DNA of 64,000 nt from Agapetus fuscipes (taxonomy: Eukaryota > Arthropoda > Insecta > Trichoptera > Glossosomatidae), in the NCBI GenBank assembly GCA_951799405.1, contig OX637334.1:8928001-8992000 (forward strand), given 5' to 3'. The notes under the pieces were generated by a model, which did no database searches, was not told the origin of the DNA, and was given only the letters and a program-made list of their open reading frames with translations. A program made the position numbers and the translations under genes. This document shows positions 30,301 through 35,599 of the stretch, one piece after another. The stretch's first letter is position 1; the number at the start of each line of letters is the position of its first letter.

Positions 30301-30682
30301 TTGATCCGAAAACACACAAAAGATTCGGGATCGCGCGTATTTTAGAAATGTCTCGAACTGTTTCTAATTCTGCGTGTATGACACACTCAGATTGGAGAGA
30401 TTATTTGGCCAGCTGATAGTGTTTTGTTGTGAGCATGTCCATTCTGGGAATAAAGGGAATTTACAAGGAAAGGACAATGGCATTGCCCGCACGCGTCGAT
30501 GACACAAAGAAGTATGGCTAAACTAAAAATAATCCCACCTGATTCAGCAGATCGTCAACTTCTGATGTGGTTTTCTCGAACAGGAGAGCGTACAGGGTGA
30601 GGGACATTCCATCCCTGGCTGCGAAATAGACGCGCTTTCTAAGGCTGTCGGATATGTCATCTTCTGATTTCTTCGTGCCCAT
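100..30682 (-). CDS. Fem1b: FEM1B-type ankyrin-repeat protein, 10 exons, 3' end missing
   Basis: The protein is a substrate receptor of CUL2-RING E3 ubiquitin ligases (family knowledge). Ten exons run right to left: 30682-30539, 21918-21712, 20356-20165, 18085-17938, 10919-10765, 10318-10190, 9465-9268, 8034-7951, 7841-7746, 359-100. All have GT donors and AG acceptors with matching phase, giving about 538 residues. Exons 1-5 hold the N-terminal ankyrin repeats ([55 protein letters not shown]). Later exons carry the central FEM1 region ([31 protein letters not shown]-like [20 protein letters not shown]). Exon 10 ends in [12 protein letters not shown], typical just before the C-terminal ankyrin pair. 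The last roughly 90 residues, including the CUL2-binding VHL-box, lie off the left edge. FEM1B fits better than FEM1A or FEM1C because of the ASFAND and [11 protein letters not shown] blocks. Introns are filled with transposons, including an intact Ty3/gypsy element in antisense orientation in intron 9. Confidence 0.93.
360..1331. other. Fem1b intron 9, left part
   Basis: AT-rich intron sequence between exon 10 and the Ty3/gypsy element. I see no gene, clear repeat boundary or RNA gene in it. Confidence 0.5.
1332..1534 (+). repeat. 5' LTR of the Ty3/gypsy element
   Basis: This 203-bp LTR starts TGTAATGCTGC and ends TTTACA. It contains an AATAAA-type signal (about 1489-1494) and appears identical to the 3' copy at 7210-7412. 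Confidence 0.96.
1535..1851 (+). promoter_or_regulatory. Ty3/gypsy leader with GACGC-containing repeats
   Basis: The leader between the 5' LTR and the gag ATG contains at least five degenerate units built around GACGC followed by a T-rich run. The primer-binding site should lie just after 1534 (ATTCAGAAGTGGGAT), but I cannot assign a tRNA to it. Confidence 0.5.
1852..6264 (+). CDS. Ty3/gypsy Gag-Pol polyprotein, 1470 aa
   Basis: One frame codes the whole Gag-Pol, so no frameshift is needed. In order it has a Gag region (about 60-260), two CCHC knuckles ([14 protein letters not shown] and [14 protein letters not shown]), an aspartic protease (DTGSQSN), reverse transcriptase (VDYRALN, then YMDD), RNase H ([18 protein letters not shown]), and integrase. 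The integrase shows an HHCC-type finger ([14 protein letters not shown]), a DDE triad ([23 protein letters not shown]) and a C-terminal GPY/F-type module (LYGGPYRV). All catalytic residues are present. Its products package, copy and integrate the element RNA/cDNA. The ATG follows a short leader after the 5' LTR, and Gag begins immediately. Confidence 0.97.
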   Translation: MSNGREPARRTEEDEPASVLFERLLETRLEGMLAKYMAEKSGSSELRQPPVAPVPSSSGPSTSAPTVRSEVIPKFDPDDKDCTVSAWVQKIDVLGEVHGWDDYAKSCYMQTRLRGSAKRWFEQLESYSLTWSEWKAALTGAFPRQIEYADMLEEMMGRRKRESESMTHYYHSKLLLVRRCRLDNEAAISCLIRGLPSELQPYARSFRCDSPEDLYVGFLSAQENYKSQDKQAAKRSLQAGTSTGRRAPLQRPAAPRSITCFNCGKSGHIAKACWQKGTTSVKRCRGCGKTGHLLEQCFQRKKSKEPSLVCLLTSFSTEKLYWKDILVNGAPMKGYIDTGSQSNIISKGAKEKLNLVMEPTTTVLKGFTGGVTAALGIVSFILKVDGLFLATYALVTDCSMGEIDVLIGQPIVNQLGIQLIVRGDMVKIIEDKEESPLEKITIGTEESTQSWAVRCSEDVSILPGIAKCVKVYVLGAVGEMCFTSAARCFEVGKMSYLIPSIIVGSGDSELVVHNIGSETICWTKDQLLTRAVEAVEATEGDEASRGPEVRSTSCFILEHTDVDVGDISLQERAELNKVLDTFHSCFANSTTELGCTNLGQMKIKTLSDKPVYHKPYRLSACERKVVQEKVDDLLANGIIRESESDYASPVILVRKKTGDYRLCVDYRALNSITVKDRYPLPHIDDQICKLANKVYFTSLDLTQGYHQIPVDKDSIPKTAFITPDGQYEYLRMSYGLANAPSVFMRVIKRALQTIPNENILIYMDDILIPSVTVSEGLRLLKSVFELLKRADLKVNLKKCSFLKTEISYLGHEVTGDGVAPGSNKTLAVEEFRTPRNVHEVRQFIGLTSYFRKFIKDFASIARPLTELTKKNMTWIWEDPQERAFQKLKEKLASRPVLALYDNELPTEVHTDASKLGLGGILMQIQSSGELKPVAYFSRVTSKEEAFYHSYELETLAVVESIKRFRIFLVGIHFKVITDCTAVRSTFAKKDMIPRVARWWLMIQEYDLEIEYRPGHRMKHVDALSRNPAPVDVNTMMIQEDDWLLSLQLQDRKITSILEQLNSGKADAGIITDFCEKNGRLYRKTLHGDRLVVPSMAKWMLIRKHHDDIGHPGFDRCEKLIKSEFWFPKMTRFIRKYVAACINCAFSKGQYGKKEGKLNVVPKPAKPLHTLHVDHLGPFPKSKNCNNYVLVITDAFSKFVFVYPTRTLSSVETIRKLNEMFSMFGVPTRVISDRGLAFNSRHFKQFAIRKQFRHILTAVATPRANGQVERTNRTILDAMRASGTDERSWDGGLPDIIWGINNTVNASTKFTPHQLMFGHVSHMLADVGDDQTEETVDVAKRLEERQKEAASNMEVAAQRMKAQFDKRRKAARKYNKGDLVLWKQAVTKGGAGINHKIDPLYGGPYRVTKVFPDIDRYSIRSIKGMRGYKKFSALVAVDALRPYKGASKDSSESDSQGSEVDRDDLIDLLES
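6270..6766 (+). repeat. 81-bp tandem array in the Ty3/gypsy 3' region
   Basis: Six complete 81-bp units begin at 6270, 6351, 6432, 6513, 6594 and 6675, followed by a decayed partial unit. Two diagnostic positions (gggatg/gggagg and ctacattt/ctacactt) give the order A-B-C-B-C-A, so a 162-bp BC pair was itself duplicated. Because 81 is divisible by 3, a spurious minus-strand frame runs across it. Confidence 0.93.
6790..7042 (+). repeat. Second duplication in the Ty3/gypsy 3' region
   Basis: A stretch of roughly 105 bp from ccaaggactgttactatg to ttgtattt occurs at about 6803-6890 and again at about 6947-7030 with a few differences. It lies between the 81-bp array and the 3' LTR. Confidence 0.8.
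7210..7412 (+). repeat. 3' LTR of the Ty3/gypsy element
   Basis: This 203-bp copy appears identical to the 5' LTR and is followed by the ATAT target duplication. A purine-rich run (ggatggacgag) directly upstream could serve as the polypurine tract. Confidence 0.96.
7746..7841 (-). CDS. Fem1b: Fem1b exon 9
   Basis: The exon is 96 bp (32 residues) between ctcgcag and ATG|GTATGT, phase 0. It codes [16 protein letters not shown] and ends in DDYETLM, aligning with the helix after the FAQVFSQ block. Confidence 0.85.
7951..8034 (-). CDS. Fem1b: Fem1b exon 8
   Basis: The exon is 84 bp (28 residues) between acatttcag and CAG|GTAACC, phase 0. It codes [20 protein letters not shown], closely matching the FEM1B segment [12 protein letters not shown]. 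Confidence 0.93.
8142..8239. repeat. Fold-back element (MITE-like)
   Basis: Two 31-bp arms (8142-8172 and 8209-8239) pair with a few mismatches around TGTGTAGCCG..GTCTGG, with a 36-bp spacer. No clear target duplication was found. It lies in Fem1b intron 7. Confidence 0.7.
8578..8721. repeat. Palindromic fold-back element, 144 bp
   Basis: The left arm starting GTGGCAAAGGGTGCCATAC pairs with the right arm ending CACCCTTTGCCAC almost over its full length (about 50 bp per arm). The 15-bp end ccagtggcaaagggt recurs in inverted form at about 21497-21511. The type is MITE or snap-back, class unknown. Confidence 0.8.
8722..9267. other. Fem1b intron 7 sequence
   Basis: AT-rich intron. I see no gene, and no element boundary that I can defend. 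Confidence 0.45.
9268..9465 (-). CDS. Fem1b: Fem1b exon 7
   Basis: The exon is 198 bp (66 residues), phase 0, between tttgcag and CAG|GTACAG. It codes [25 protein letters not shown] and [19 protein letters not shown], the central helical region of FEM1B. Confidence 0.94.
9852..10113 (-). mobile_element. Family-1 LINE 3' end, truncated copy
   Basis: On the minus strand it runs from gttccttgacttata to a (TTAGA)n-type tail. It matches the 3' untranslated part of the family-1 LINE at 13236-13484. Shared markers include the ggttcactttgcc, cacccctgtttcagggaagg and gttcatttgag blocks. It is one of about ten copies in the window. Confidence 0.88.
10190..10318 (-). CDS. Fem1b: Fem1b exon 6
   Basis: The exon is 129 bp (43 residues), phase 0 at both ends, with a gttaag acceptor and a CAG|GTAAAC donor. 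It codes [14 protein letters not shown], a Pro-rich linker, then [13 protein letters not shown] partial copy of its 5' end and acceptor lies in the following intron at about 10135-10173. Confidence 0.85.
10319..10764. other. Fem1b intron 5
   Basis: Intron sequence between exons 6 and 5. Nothing recognisable was seen. Confidence 0.45.
10765..10919 (-). CDS. Fem1b: Fem1b exon 5
   Basis: The exon is 155 bp, opening with the two bases that complete the split Gly codon ([10 protein letters not shown]) and closing at a strong GTAAGT donor. It carries the last N-terminal ankyrin repeat and the FEM1B-diagnostic [14 protein letters not shown]. Confidence 0.93.
11177..13484 (+). pseudogene. Family-1 LINE (APE-type non-LTR), 5'-truncated
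   Basis: The reverse transcriptase reads in frame 1 from before 11245: [49 protein letters not shown] retroposed insert at about 12237-12411 cuts it after LNARK. The frame resumes as [11 protein letters not shown], then shifts by one base near 12474 to the C-terminal region ([33 protein letters not shown], stop at 13115). A roughly 360-bp 3' UTR and a TTATAGATTATT-type tail follow. The endonuclease part is missing. It is dead through truncation, insertion and frameshift. The group is RTE-like or a related APE-type clade; I cannot place it more exactly. Confidence 0.93.
12237..12411 (+). mobile_element. Retroposed insert with poly(A) (SINE or processed RNA)
   Basis: About 165 bp of unrelated sequence ending in a pure A run interrupts the LINE RT frame. 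It is flanked by an AAGAAA direct repeat. Removing it restores [10 protein letters not shown] exactly, as seen in other copies. No A/B boxes or coding sequence were recognised, so the source RNA is unknown. Confidence 0.75.
13519..14202 (-). pseudogene. piggyBac transposase C-terminal remnant
   Basis: On the minus strand the sequence reads [26 protein letters not shown] and [18 protein letters not shown], classic piggyBac C-terminal catalytic-domain motifs. A frameshift then leads to [17 protein letters not shown] and a stop near 13676. A TTAA (13519-13522) followed by CCCATTACCCC marks the expected terminal repeat and target site at the 3' end. The N-terminal half and the other end are missing: at about 14202 the frame fuses in phase to an unrelated non-LTR RT. 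Confidence 0.88.
14203..15165 (-). pseudogene. Jockey/CR1-like LINE RT fragment
   Basis: Minus-strand RT core: [46 protein letters not shown] single in-frame TAA near 14610 interrupts it. The thumb and C-terminal region then read [19 protein letters not shown] and [15 protein letters not shown]. Both ends are lost. The left end joins piggyBac sequence in frame and the right end abuts an opposite-strand LINE at about 15165. Confidence 0.9.
15174..16860 (+). pseudogene. RLE-type (R2-like) LINE C-terminal fragment
   Basis: The frame from 15174 codes an RT C-terminal part ([26 protein letters not shown]) to an in-frame TGA at 15893. The same frame continues with a CCHC motif ([18 protein letters not shown]) typical of restriction-like-endonuclease LINEs. 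A frameshift near 16260-16280 moves to the endonuclease itself ([36 protein letters not shown]), ending at 16650. A roughly 200-bp 3' UTR follows. The PD...D/E core is present, so the fragment comes from a once functional R2/NeSL/HERO-type element. Confidence 0.88.
16861..17394. other. Fem1b intron 4 sequence
   Basis: AT-rich intron with a short GC-rich stretch (gccggcg, 16920-16990). No gene was recognised. Confidence 0.4.
17395..17690. repeat. Inverted Penelope-like terminal repeats (palindrome)
   Basis: Arms of about 110 bp (about 17405-17515 and 17570-17685) are inverted copies around an A/T spacer. Each arm holds CTGAAGA-T-GCCT-CATT-AGGC-GAAAA (plus strand 17582-17606, minus strand mirrored at about 17479-17503). 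This resembles the hammerhead-like core found in terminal repeats of Penelope-like and related retroelements. The pairing base next to CTGAAGA is imperfect, so ribozyme activity is inferred only. Confidence 0.65.
17938..18085 (-). CDS. Fem1b: Fem1b exon 4
   Basis: The exon is 148 bp, entering in phase 0 and leaving one base of a split Gly codon at a G|GTGAGTA donor. It codes [20 protein letters not shown] then [18 protein letters not shown], continuing the ankyrin array. Confidence 0.92.
18702..18732 (-). ncRNA. Hammerhead-like motif after the Penelope-like ORF
   Basis: On the minus strand, 15 bases after the stop codon, CTGAGGA (18732-18726) is followed by a 6-bp stem GTCGGA/TCCGAC (18724-18719 with 18712-18707) and GAAAA. 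This matches the CTGANGA-stem II-GAAA layout except for one extra base before the stem. The position fits hammerheads reported in Penelope-like terminal repeats. Activity is unproven. Confidence 0.45.
18747..19340 (-). pseudogene. Penelope-like element, GIY-YIG endonuclease part
   Basis: A 197-codon open stretch contains [20 protein letters not shown] then INTRLKEH, the GIY-YIG endonuclease of Penelope-like retroelements, and continues to a normal-looking C-terminus and TAG. The reverse transcriptase that should precede it is absent, so this is a 5'-truncated copy. It lies within a hAT element. Host GIY-YIG genes lack this spacing and the following hammerhead-like motif, so a retroelement origin is favoured. 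Confidence 0.9.
19725..20164. other. Fem1b intron 3, right part
   Basis: Intron sequence. Nothing recognised. Confidence 0.4.
20165..20356 (-). CDS. Fem1b: Fem1b exon 3
   Basis: The exon is 192 bp (64 residues) between a catttcag acceptor and an ATA|GTAAGC donor. It codes the most conserved FEM1 ankyrin block, [19 protein letters not shown] followed by [15 protein letters not shown]. Confidence 0.95.
20418..20665 (+). mobile_element. tRNA-derived SINE, copy 1
   Basis: The head has an A box (TAGCTCAGTTGG) and a B box-like GAGTTCAATCCC with a tRNA-like anticodon arm (loop ATTCCAT). The body shares cagaaatggtttcccata, ggtgtttattt and caaacacaaaataaaa with the inverted copy at 36815-37105. The end carries gcatgcgacccctt, also shared. 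It lies in Fem1b intron 2. Confidence 0.82.
20666..21026. other. Fem1b intron 2 sequence
   Basis: AT-rich intron between the SINE and the solo LTR. Nothing recognised. Confidence 0.4.
21031..21442 (+). repeat. Solo LTR of the Gag-macrodomain element family
   Basis: The sequence is 412 bp, TGTTATGTAAATATG...AATTTGTAACA, flanked by ATAT on both sides (21027-21030, 21443-21446). It is collinear with the 473-bp LTRs at 37972 and 41406 (opposite strand), sharing gaagagtataa, gtgtaaaataaa and gttgaaccctaa. It is diverged and shortened, so the family has been in this genome longer than the intact copy. Confidence 0.88.
21712..21918 (-). CDS. Fem1b: Fem1b exon 2
   Basis: The exon is 207 bp (69 residues) between a tttccag acceptor and an AAG|GTAAAT donor, phase 0 at both ends. 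It codes ankyrin repeats 1-2, including [19 protein letters not shown] and [19 protein letters not shown]. Confidence 0.93.
21919..22674. other. Fem1b intron 1, left part
   Basis: Intron sequence. No gene or clear element was identified. Confidence 0.4.
22675..22832 (+). mobile_element. Family-2 LINE 3' fragment
   Basis: It codes the last roughly 35 residues of the family-2 ORF ([19 protein letters not shown] then a CxHP-type end) followed by the short conserved 3' UTR ccctagtggaatggcagcag and a degenerate tacagtaacag tail. The rest is truncated. Confidence 0.85.
23116..24442. mobile_element. Second non-autonomous hAT element, 8-bp TSD
   Basis: Ends are CAGGGGCG...CGCCACTG with the 8-bp target duplication CCTATAAG at 23108-23115 and 24443-24450. 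The 1327-bp interior has no transposase. It contains a short CGAAAAA repeat (about 23276-23301) and a fold-back at about 23399-23531. The interrupted LINE tail gives the exact empty site. Confidence 0.93.
23399..23531. repeat. Fold-back inside the hAT element
   Basis: Arms tacaataattacag..cggatatttcacgaac and the mirrored ggttcgtgtaatatcc..ataattattgta pair over about 45 bp each. It may be a nested MITE or a captured palindrome. Confidence 0.7.
24459..24929. other. AT-rich intron with an L2-like LINE tail
   Basis: Mostly featureless. At about 24843-24925 the stretch gagcgccgttttgtgtga, atcacacctcaag, agtcctctgcgag matches the 3' end of the L2-like LINE at 57640-58290 (minus strand), so it is a tail fragment of that family. 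Confidence 0.6.
24930..25862 (+). mobile_element. Family-1 LINE 3' end split by a family-2 LINE
   Basis: The left piece 24930-24961 (cataggttggtatgaagctga) and right piece 25648-25862 (attcactttgttaatgtca, gtttcaaggaagg, gttcatttgag and an attctagattattatag tail) belong to one plus-strand family-1 copy. The space between is a minus-strand family-2 copy. Confidence 0.85.
24962..25647 (-). pseudogene. Family-2 LINE, truncated, nested
   Basis: Minus strand: C-terminal region [39 protein letters not shown], then a 3' end with the microsatellite tail (acagt)n at 24962-24979. Frameshifts separate it from upstream [15 protein letters not shown] sequence near 25560. It is inserted into a family-1 copy. 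Confidence 0.85.
25863..27090. repeat. AT-rich repeat region with (CATA)n microsatellite
   Basis: Short blocks recur in it (gccatcttgaattttca twice; ggagccgtttttgagaaaa twice). A CATA run at about 26905-26954 is followed by acagacggacgtttttgaaa, and it ends in a hairpin ctttcttttatagcc/ggctatagcaagaaag (about 27056-27090). It looks like a decayed element of unknown class rather than host sequence. Confidence 0.5.
27115..27889 (+). pseudogene. Family-1 LINE, 5'-truncated, with TSD
   Basis: It starts at TGGACGGTGAATG and codes [38 protein letters not shown] to a stop at 27541. The 3' UTR and a TTAGATTAGATTA tail follow. An 8-bp duplication GAATAAGC flanks it (27107-27114, 27890-27897), which shows target-primed insertion of a short copy. 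Confidence 0.93.
27915..28972 (-). pseudogene. Family-1 LINE with internal deletion and a MITE inside
   Basis: The minus-strand RT segment ([15 protein letters not shown], then an [25 protein letters not shown] stretch to GNHLKI) jumps directly to [14 protein letters not shown], losing roughly 600 bp of coding sequence. It ends at about 27915 without the usual 3' UTR. A 545-bp MITE interrupts it at 28170-28714. Confidence 0.88.
28170..28714. mobile_element. PIF/Harbinger-type MITE, TAA target site
   Basis: It has 17-bp terminal inverted repeats GGGCCGGTCTTATAAAC / GTTTATAAGACCGGCCC and a TAA duplication (28167-28169, 28715-28717). The interrupted LINE supplies the empty site: paralogue 27262-27295 reads through the same point. 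It has no coding capacity. Confidence 0.9.
28973..29437. other. Fem1b intron 1 sequence
   Basis: AT-rich. No gene or element identified. Confidence 0.4.
29438..30175 (+). other. GC-rich unit with TATA box and two histone-type stem-loops
   Basis: It contrasts with its AT-rich surroundings. TATAAAA at 29470-29476 sits in a GC-rich promoter-like context. Downstream are degenerate repeats of cctggacatctccagctt and cccgccaa. Then come two copies (29911-29926 and 29979-29994) of GGTCCTTSTTAGGGCC, a 6-bp stem with a 4-nt loop matching the histone mRNA 3' stem-loop consensus (the first exactly, the second with one loop change). Each is followed by cctcaaaagttt. No convincing protein is encoded. It could be a solo LTR or a non-polyadenylated RNA unit. 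Confidence 0.5.
30176..30538. other. Fem1b intron 1, first bases
   Basis: Intron sequence adjoining the exon 1 donor. Nothing else recognised. Confidence 0.4.
30539..30682 (-). CDS. Fem1b: Fem1b exon 1 (start codon)
   Basis: This exon codes 48 residues from ATG at 30682 (MGTKKSEDD...) to LLNQ and stops in phase 0 at a CAG|GTGGG donor. The AARDG/ALLFE stretch matches the N-terminal half repeat of FEM1 proteins. An in-frame upstream extension to about 30754 exists, but family length favours the MGTKK start. Confidence 0.85.
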
Positions 30683-30899
30683 TTTTGCGTTGCATAAAAT
30701 GTGATGTGAACGTTCTGTGCCAGAAGGTAAATACGGAATTGCGGAAGAATTCACTCCAGAAAAAGCGTACTACTTTGGGCTTCTGTCAAATACAACTGAA
30801 GTAGTGGTGGGCTGTAGCGGCGAACCGTAACTGGAACTACTCATAAAATTTAGTAGCAACATTTAGTAGCGCAAAAGCAACTACAGAATATAAAGAGTA
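30683..30899 (-). promoter_or_regulatory. Fem1b upstream region
   Basis: It includes the presumed 5' UTR and promoter of Fem1b. No TATA box is evident. The nearest transposon (Harbinger) begins only about 220 bp upstream of the start codon. Confidence 0.4.
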
Positions 30900-31062
30900 A
30901 AGACCAATATATACTGGGTCAGTAGCTGTCGTCAGTACTGGCGCTAAAAACTGACTCGAAAAATTGACTCGAAAACTCATTATTTACACGCAGTCAGTAT
31001 TTCGTCAATAGTCGAGGATATTTTGTAGGATGTACACACGTTTGTAAAGTCAGTGCGGAAAA

Positions 31063-31470
31063 ATGAATTCTCGAAAACAGCGAAAAATCAAACTTAACAT
31101 TTTTTTGAGAAAATTTACATTTGTGATGATGCAAGAACTAACAAGTATGTTAGAAGAAGAGATATCTAAAAATAAACGAATTTGGGTAAGAAAATGGATA
31201 GATGACAGAGATAAAACTAGAGGTTCTGCTCTGCTCTGCTGTTAACCCAGTTGAGAACTGAAGATCCTCGGGAATACAAACTGGCTTTGAGAATGACGCC
31301 AAAAACCTTTGACGATTTGCTTATGTTGTAATCAAGCTCTATTCAGCAATCAGCGTCAAGACACATATTTATGAAATTACGCTGACATATTTGGCTTCTG
31401 GAATGTTCTCTTCTAAATCTCTCAAAATGTACTCTTCTAAATTCATTCCTCGTACAAAATTTTGCAATGC
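31063..31470 (+). pseudogene. Harbinger transposase N-terminal fragment
   Basis: From ATG at 31063 the protein starts MNSRKQRK and continues RIWVRKWIDDRDKTRGSALL, the usual start of PIF/Harbinger transposases. A stop at 31243 and a frameshift follow, then LRTEDPREYKLALRMTPKTF and DDLL, then a decayed TYLASGMFS. The catalytic DDE region is gone. Confidence 0.82.
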
Positions 31471-32522
31471 TGTTGCACGTATGTCTTTATTTCTGTAATT
31501 TTGGGACTTATTATCGCACAGGCATTCATTTTTGCGGTAAAGATGTGTAACTGTAACTGTAACTGTAACTCTGTCGCCATTCCGCTAGGGGTGGCCAGAG
31601 CCTCTGCAGAGTTGCCTCCATTTTTTCCTATCCTTACATACCTCTTTCAATTCATTCATATCCATCACCTTTTTCATGCATTTTCTTCTTTTACGCTCAC
31701 TTTGTATATCCCATTCTTTCACAATCTCCTCAATCTGATCACTCCATACTTTTCTCGGTCGTCCCTTTTCTCTTTTTCCTTTCACACTTTCTTTGTATAC
31801 ATACTTTGTCAGTCTATCATCATTCATTCTTTCCACATGCCCAAACCATCTCATCACATTCTTTTGTACCTTAACTTTCACATCCTCTTTCAAATTACAT
31901 TCTTTTTTTACCCATTCATTCTTAACTCTATCCCTCAGAGTTTTTCCTGTCATGCTTCTCAAATGCTTCATTTCCACCGTACATACTTTACTCATTTCGC
32001 TATCGTTCACTGTCCATGCTTCACTTCCATACATCAAAGTCGGTAACAATATGTCATTGTGTACCGCCATTCTCAGATCCATCGTCAATCGCTTGTTCTT
32101 TGCTATTCTTCCTATTGCACCGACCACTTGCTTTCCCTTGCACACCCTATTCTCAAGTTCTCTTGTCATCTTTCCATTCTTCTCAAACATACTTCCCAAG
32201 TAATTCATCCACAATTTCAACTTTCGTACCACTCAACATAAACGTGCATTCTTCATTTTCATCCGTTCTGTCAAAAATCAGTACTTTCGTCTTACTTGCA
32301 TTAATTTTCAACTTGTTCACACACAGAGCATGGTTCAGACTAGAGAGCATTGCCTGAAGTTCTGCTGCTGAATCAGCAATTAATACTGCATCATCAGCAT
32401 AAAGCAGAACTCCGACTTTTCTCTCTCCAATATGTATGCCATGCCCTTCCAGATTCGCTTGTTTAACACAATGATCCATAATTGAATAACCATGGGCTCA
32501 TTATGCAACCCTGTCTCACATC

Positions 32523-33340
32523 TATAATCTATAATCTATAATCTAAGTTGCAAGGATATATTCATTCAAAGCTCTCAGATGTAAGCCCACAAACCAACAA
32601 GTGTAGTTCGCGCTTACAAATGCTGAATGTGTACTTACAAATAAAATCCAAACCTCAAATGAACATAAGCCCCACAACTTTTGCCGACCTTCCCTGAAAC
32701 AGGGGTAACATTGGCAAAGTGAACCATTTTTTACAGTATGGGTGGTCAGCCTCATACCAACCTATAAGTCAAGGAATATGAATAAAAAATTACATTTAAA
32801 TATATAAAAGAACAAAACCTTACAAAGAAATCTATACAAAAAAAGTCAGAAATTTCCTATGCAAAAAATGTAGCAAATTAATACACCAACATTAGAAATC
32901 ACCATTGCAGATTAGCCGCCACTTCTTCCTGTCCTTGCACACTTCTTTCATTTCATCCAGAGTCATAACCTTTTTCATGCAAGTCCTCCTTTTATTATGA
33001 CTCTGGATATCCCATTCATTCGCTATTTCAGAAATTTGATCCATCCATACTTTTCTCGGTCTTCCTCTACCACGACATCCATCTATTTTAGCAACATATA
33101 CTTTCTTCGTCAATCTTTCATCACTCATTCTCTCCATATGCCCGAACCATCTTAACATACTTCTTTTAATCTTCACTTTCACACTTTCCCTTACACCACA
33201 TTCTTCTCTTACAAAATCATTCCTCACTCTGTCACTTCGTTTTTTCCCAAGCATACTTCTTAGATAGTCCATTTCTACTGTATGGACTTTACTAATTTCC
33301 CTTTCACTCACCGTCCAGGCTTCACTTCCATACATCCATA
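32523..33340 (-). pseudogene. Family-1 LINE inserted in the family-2 LINE
   Basis: A 5'-truncated family-1 copy runs from [18 protein letters not shown] through RWFGHMERM and GRGRPRKVW to a stop at 32892, then the 3' UTR and a (TATAGAT)n-like tail. A 4-bp CATC duplication flanks it (32519-32522, 33341-33344). Removing it joins YKDV to RQGC in the family-2 RT. Its frame fuses by chance with the host RT frame, giving a misleading 364-codon chimera. Confidence 0.9.
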
Positions 33341-34028
33341 CATCCTTGTAACAATTAAAATACTCGCTGTATTCTCCATCCAACCTGACACACGCCCTGC
33401 TATTTAGATAGATGGCGCGTATCGCGTTCAGAAGTGCTTTGTTCACACCATACCTCTCAAGCACACACCACATCATACTTCTATCCACCGAGTCGAAGGC
33501 TTTCTCAAGATCTACGAAAGCTGCGTAGACCTTTTTATTTACGGCCAGCTGTTTTTCGACTATCTGTCGAAGCGCGAATATCTGGTCTACGCAACCTCTT
33601 TCCGGCATAAAGCCAGATTGTATATCTGAGACCTTCTCCTGGGTGGATAATCTTACCCTATGGATAAGAATCTTGCATAGCACTTTACCTGGCACACTAA
33701 GAAGGCTAATCGGTCTGAAGTTACGGCAGTCTTTTTTGTCACCTTTACCTTTGTAAATTGGCACAATGACCGCCTCTCTCCAGTCCGATGGAACCTCCTT
33801 GACACTAACACACAATTCGCAAAGCTCTTTCATCCATTCAATCACACATTCTCCTCCCGCTTTCATCATTTCAGGTCTCACACTATCCACACTTGCAGCT
33901 TTCCCATTCTTTAATTCCTTTATGACCTTTCTTACTTCTTCTTTCGATATTTTCAAAACATTACCCTCATCATAATCTCCTTTCACAGTTAAATCACATT
34001 CATCTTCACCAAAAACCTCATTAAAATA

Positions 34029-35483
34029 TTATTTCCATCTCTTTTTTACATCGTCTTTATTCCACAGAATGTCTCCGCTAACATTTTTGATTCCTGGAGT
34101 TGTGGACCTACAACTGTCGTTGTTTTGTCTCACCCAGCTCCAGAACATATTTTTATTGTCAGAGAAGTCATTCTGTGCTCTTTCACTCAATTTTTCTTCC
34201 ATTCTTCTCTTACTCATTTGAACTTCATTTTTCGCTAGCCATTTTTTTGCCTTGTATTCAGTCTCTAACACTTTATTCTTTCTGTCATTAATCCATTTTA
34301 AATAACTCTCTTTCTTCTCTTTCACTGCTTGTTTAACCCTATCATTCCACCATTCATTGCCTTTTCTATGCCCAATCGTAACTTCACCGCATACTTTCTT
34401 TGCGCTTTCAACCAAACATGTTTTAAATGTTTTCCACATTTTTTCTACACATGCATTCTTCACAAGTTCCTTGCATTCATCCGATTTCAAAATCTGGCTT
34501 ACTTCAGCTTCAAAATCATTCCTGACATTTTCATCATCTAATTTTTCCACTTTCACTCTTTTCATCTTAATCACTTTCGTTCTTTTCCTATCTTTTACTT
34601 CGCCTATCATTACTTTTGCACACAAGAGATGATGGTCTGAGCCCACGGATATACCTTGGTAGACTCTGACATCTCTTATGGCACCTCTCATACATTCTTC
34701 CATATATATGTAGTCAATGACTGTGCGAGTATTTGGCCCATACCACGTGTATGTGTGCACGTATTTATGCTTATACCAAGTATTTGATATAAACATATAA
34801 TGCTCCACACACATGTCAACAAGCCGCCTCCCACTGCCATTGATGACACCCCTTCCGTTTGGTCCTATTACCCTTTCATACTCTTCCTTTCTTCTACCCA
34901 CCCATCCGTTCATGTCACTAAGCAGAATCACCTTTTCTTCTTTGTCTTTCATTCTGATTTTATCGTCAAGCATATCCCAGAATTCATTCTTAATCTCCAT
35001 ACATTCTGAATCTACTGGCGCATAGCATGCTATCAGTAGAAAATTCGTTCTATCGTACTTGATCCTTACTAGGAGAATCCTAGGGGAGATCCATTCATAA
35101 TTCCTGATATAACTCTTCACACATTCCCTAACAATCACACCAACGCCCTGTCTAGGACATCCATCTTTCACACCTGAGTAAATGAACAAATTTCCATTAC
35201 TCAGAACTTTCTCTCCTTCACCTTTCATTTTAGTTTCGGTCACACATAAAATTTTAATTTTTCTCTTATTCATCTCTTTCAATAGTTCTTCTTCCTTATT
35301 TTTCATACCTCTTACATTCAAAGTAGCAATATTCCATTCATCTCCTTTTTTACGTCTGCTTTTACCAGGCCACAGTGGTTTCCCACTGTACCTGGCAAAG
35401 CTTTTGGCAACCCTGCAGGGGCCATATGACACTCCTCCAACAGTATGGCGACTGGGATTGTCAGCCCCAGTGCGCCTTCGCAT
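34029..35483 (-). pseudogene. Family-2 LINE APE endonuclease open frame
   Basis: This is a 484-codon open frame with all recognised APE-type residues: N in TLNVRG, E in TETK, D and N in SDMNGW, D in VIDYIY, and SDH near the end. The region after the endonuclease is Lys/Glu-rich and leads into RT through a single stop codon. It cleaves target DNA for target-primed reverse transcription in related elements. Confidence 0.88.
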
Positions 35484-35599
35484 GACTATCTCATCGTTTG
35501 CCTACAGGAGCCCACATCACAGCACAGTGAACTAATGCCATACTGACACAAGTTTGCACACAACCAAAAAAATAAATAACCTGGTTGTCAGTCAGGTTA

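Noticed and set aside
32892..33986. 364-aa LINE protein read as one gene
   Set aside because: It is a chance in-frame junction between a family-2 RT and an inserted family-1 copy (TSD CATC). The YADD segment lies on the far side of the insert.
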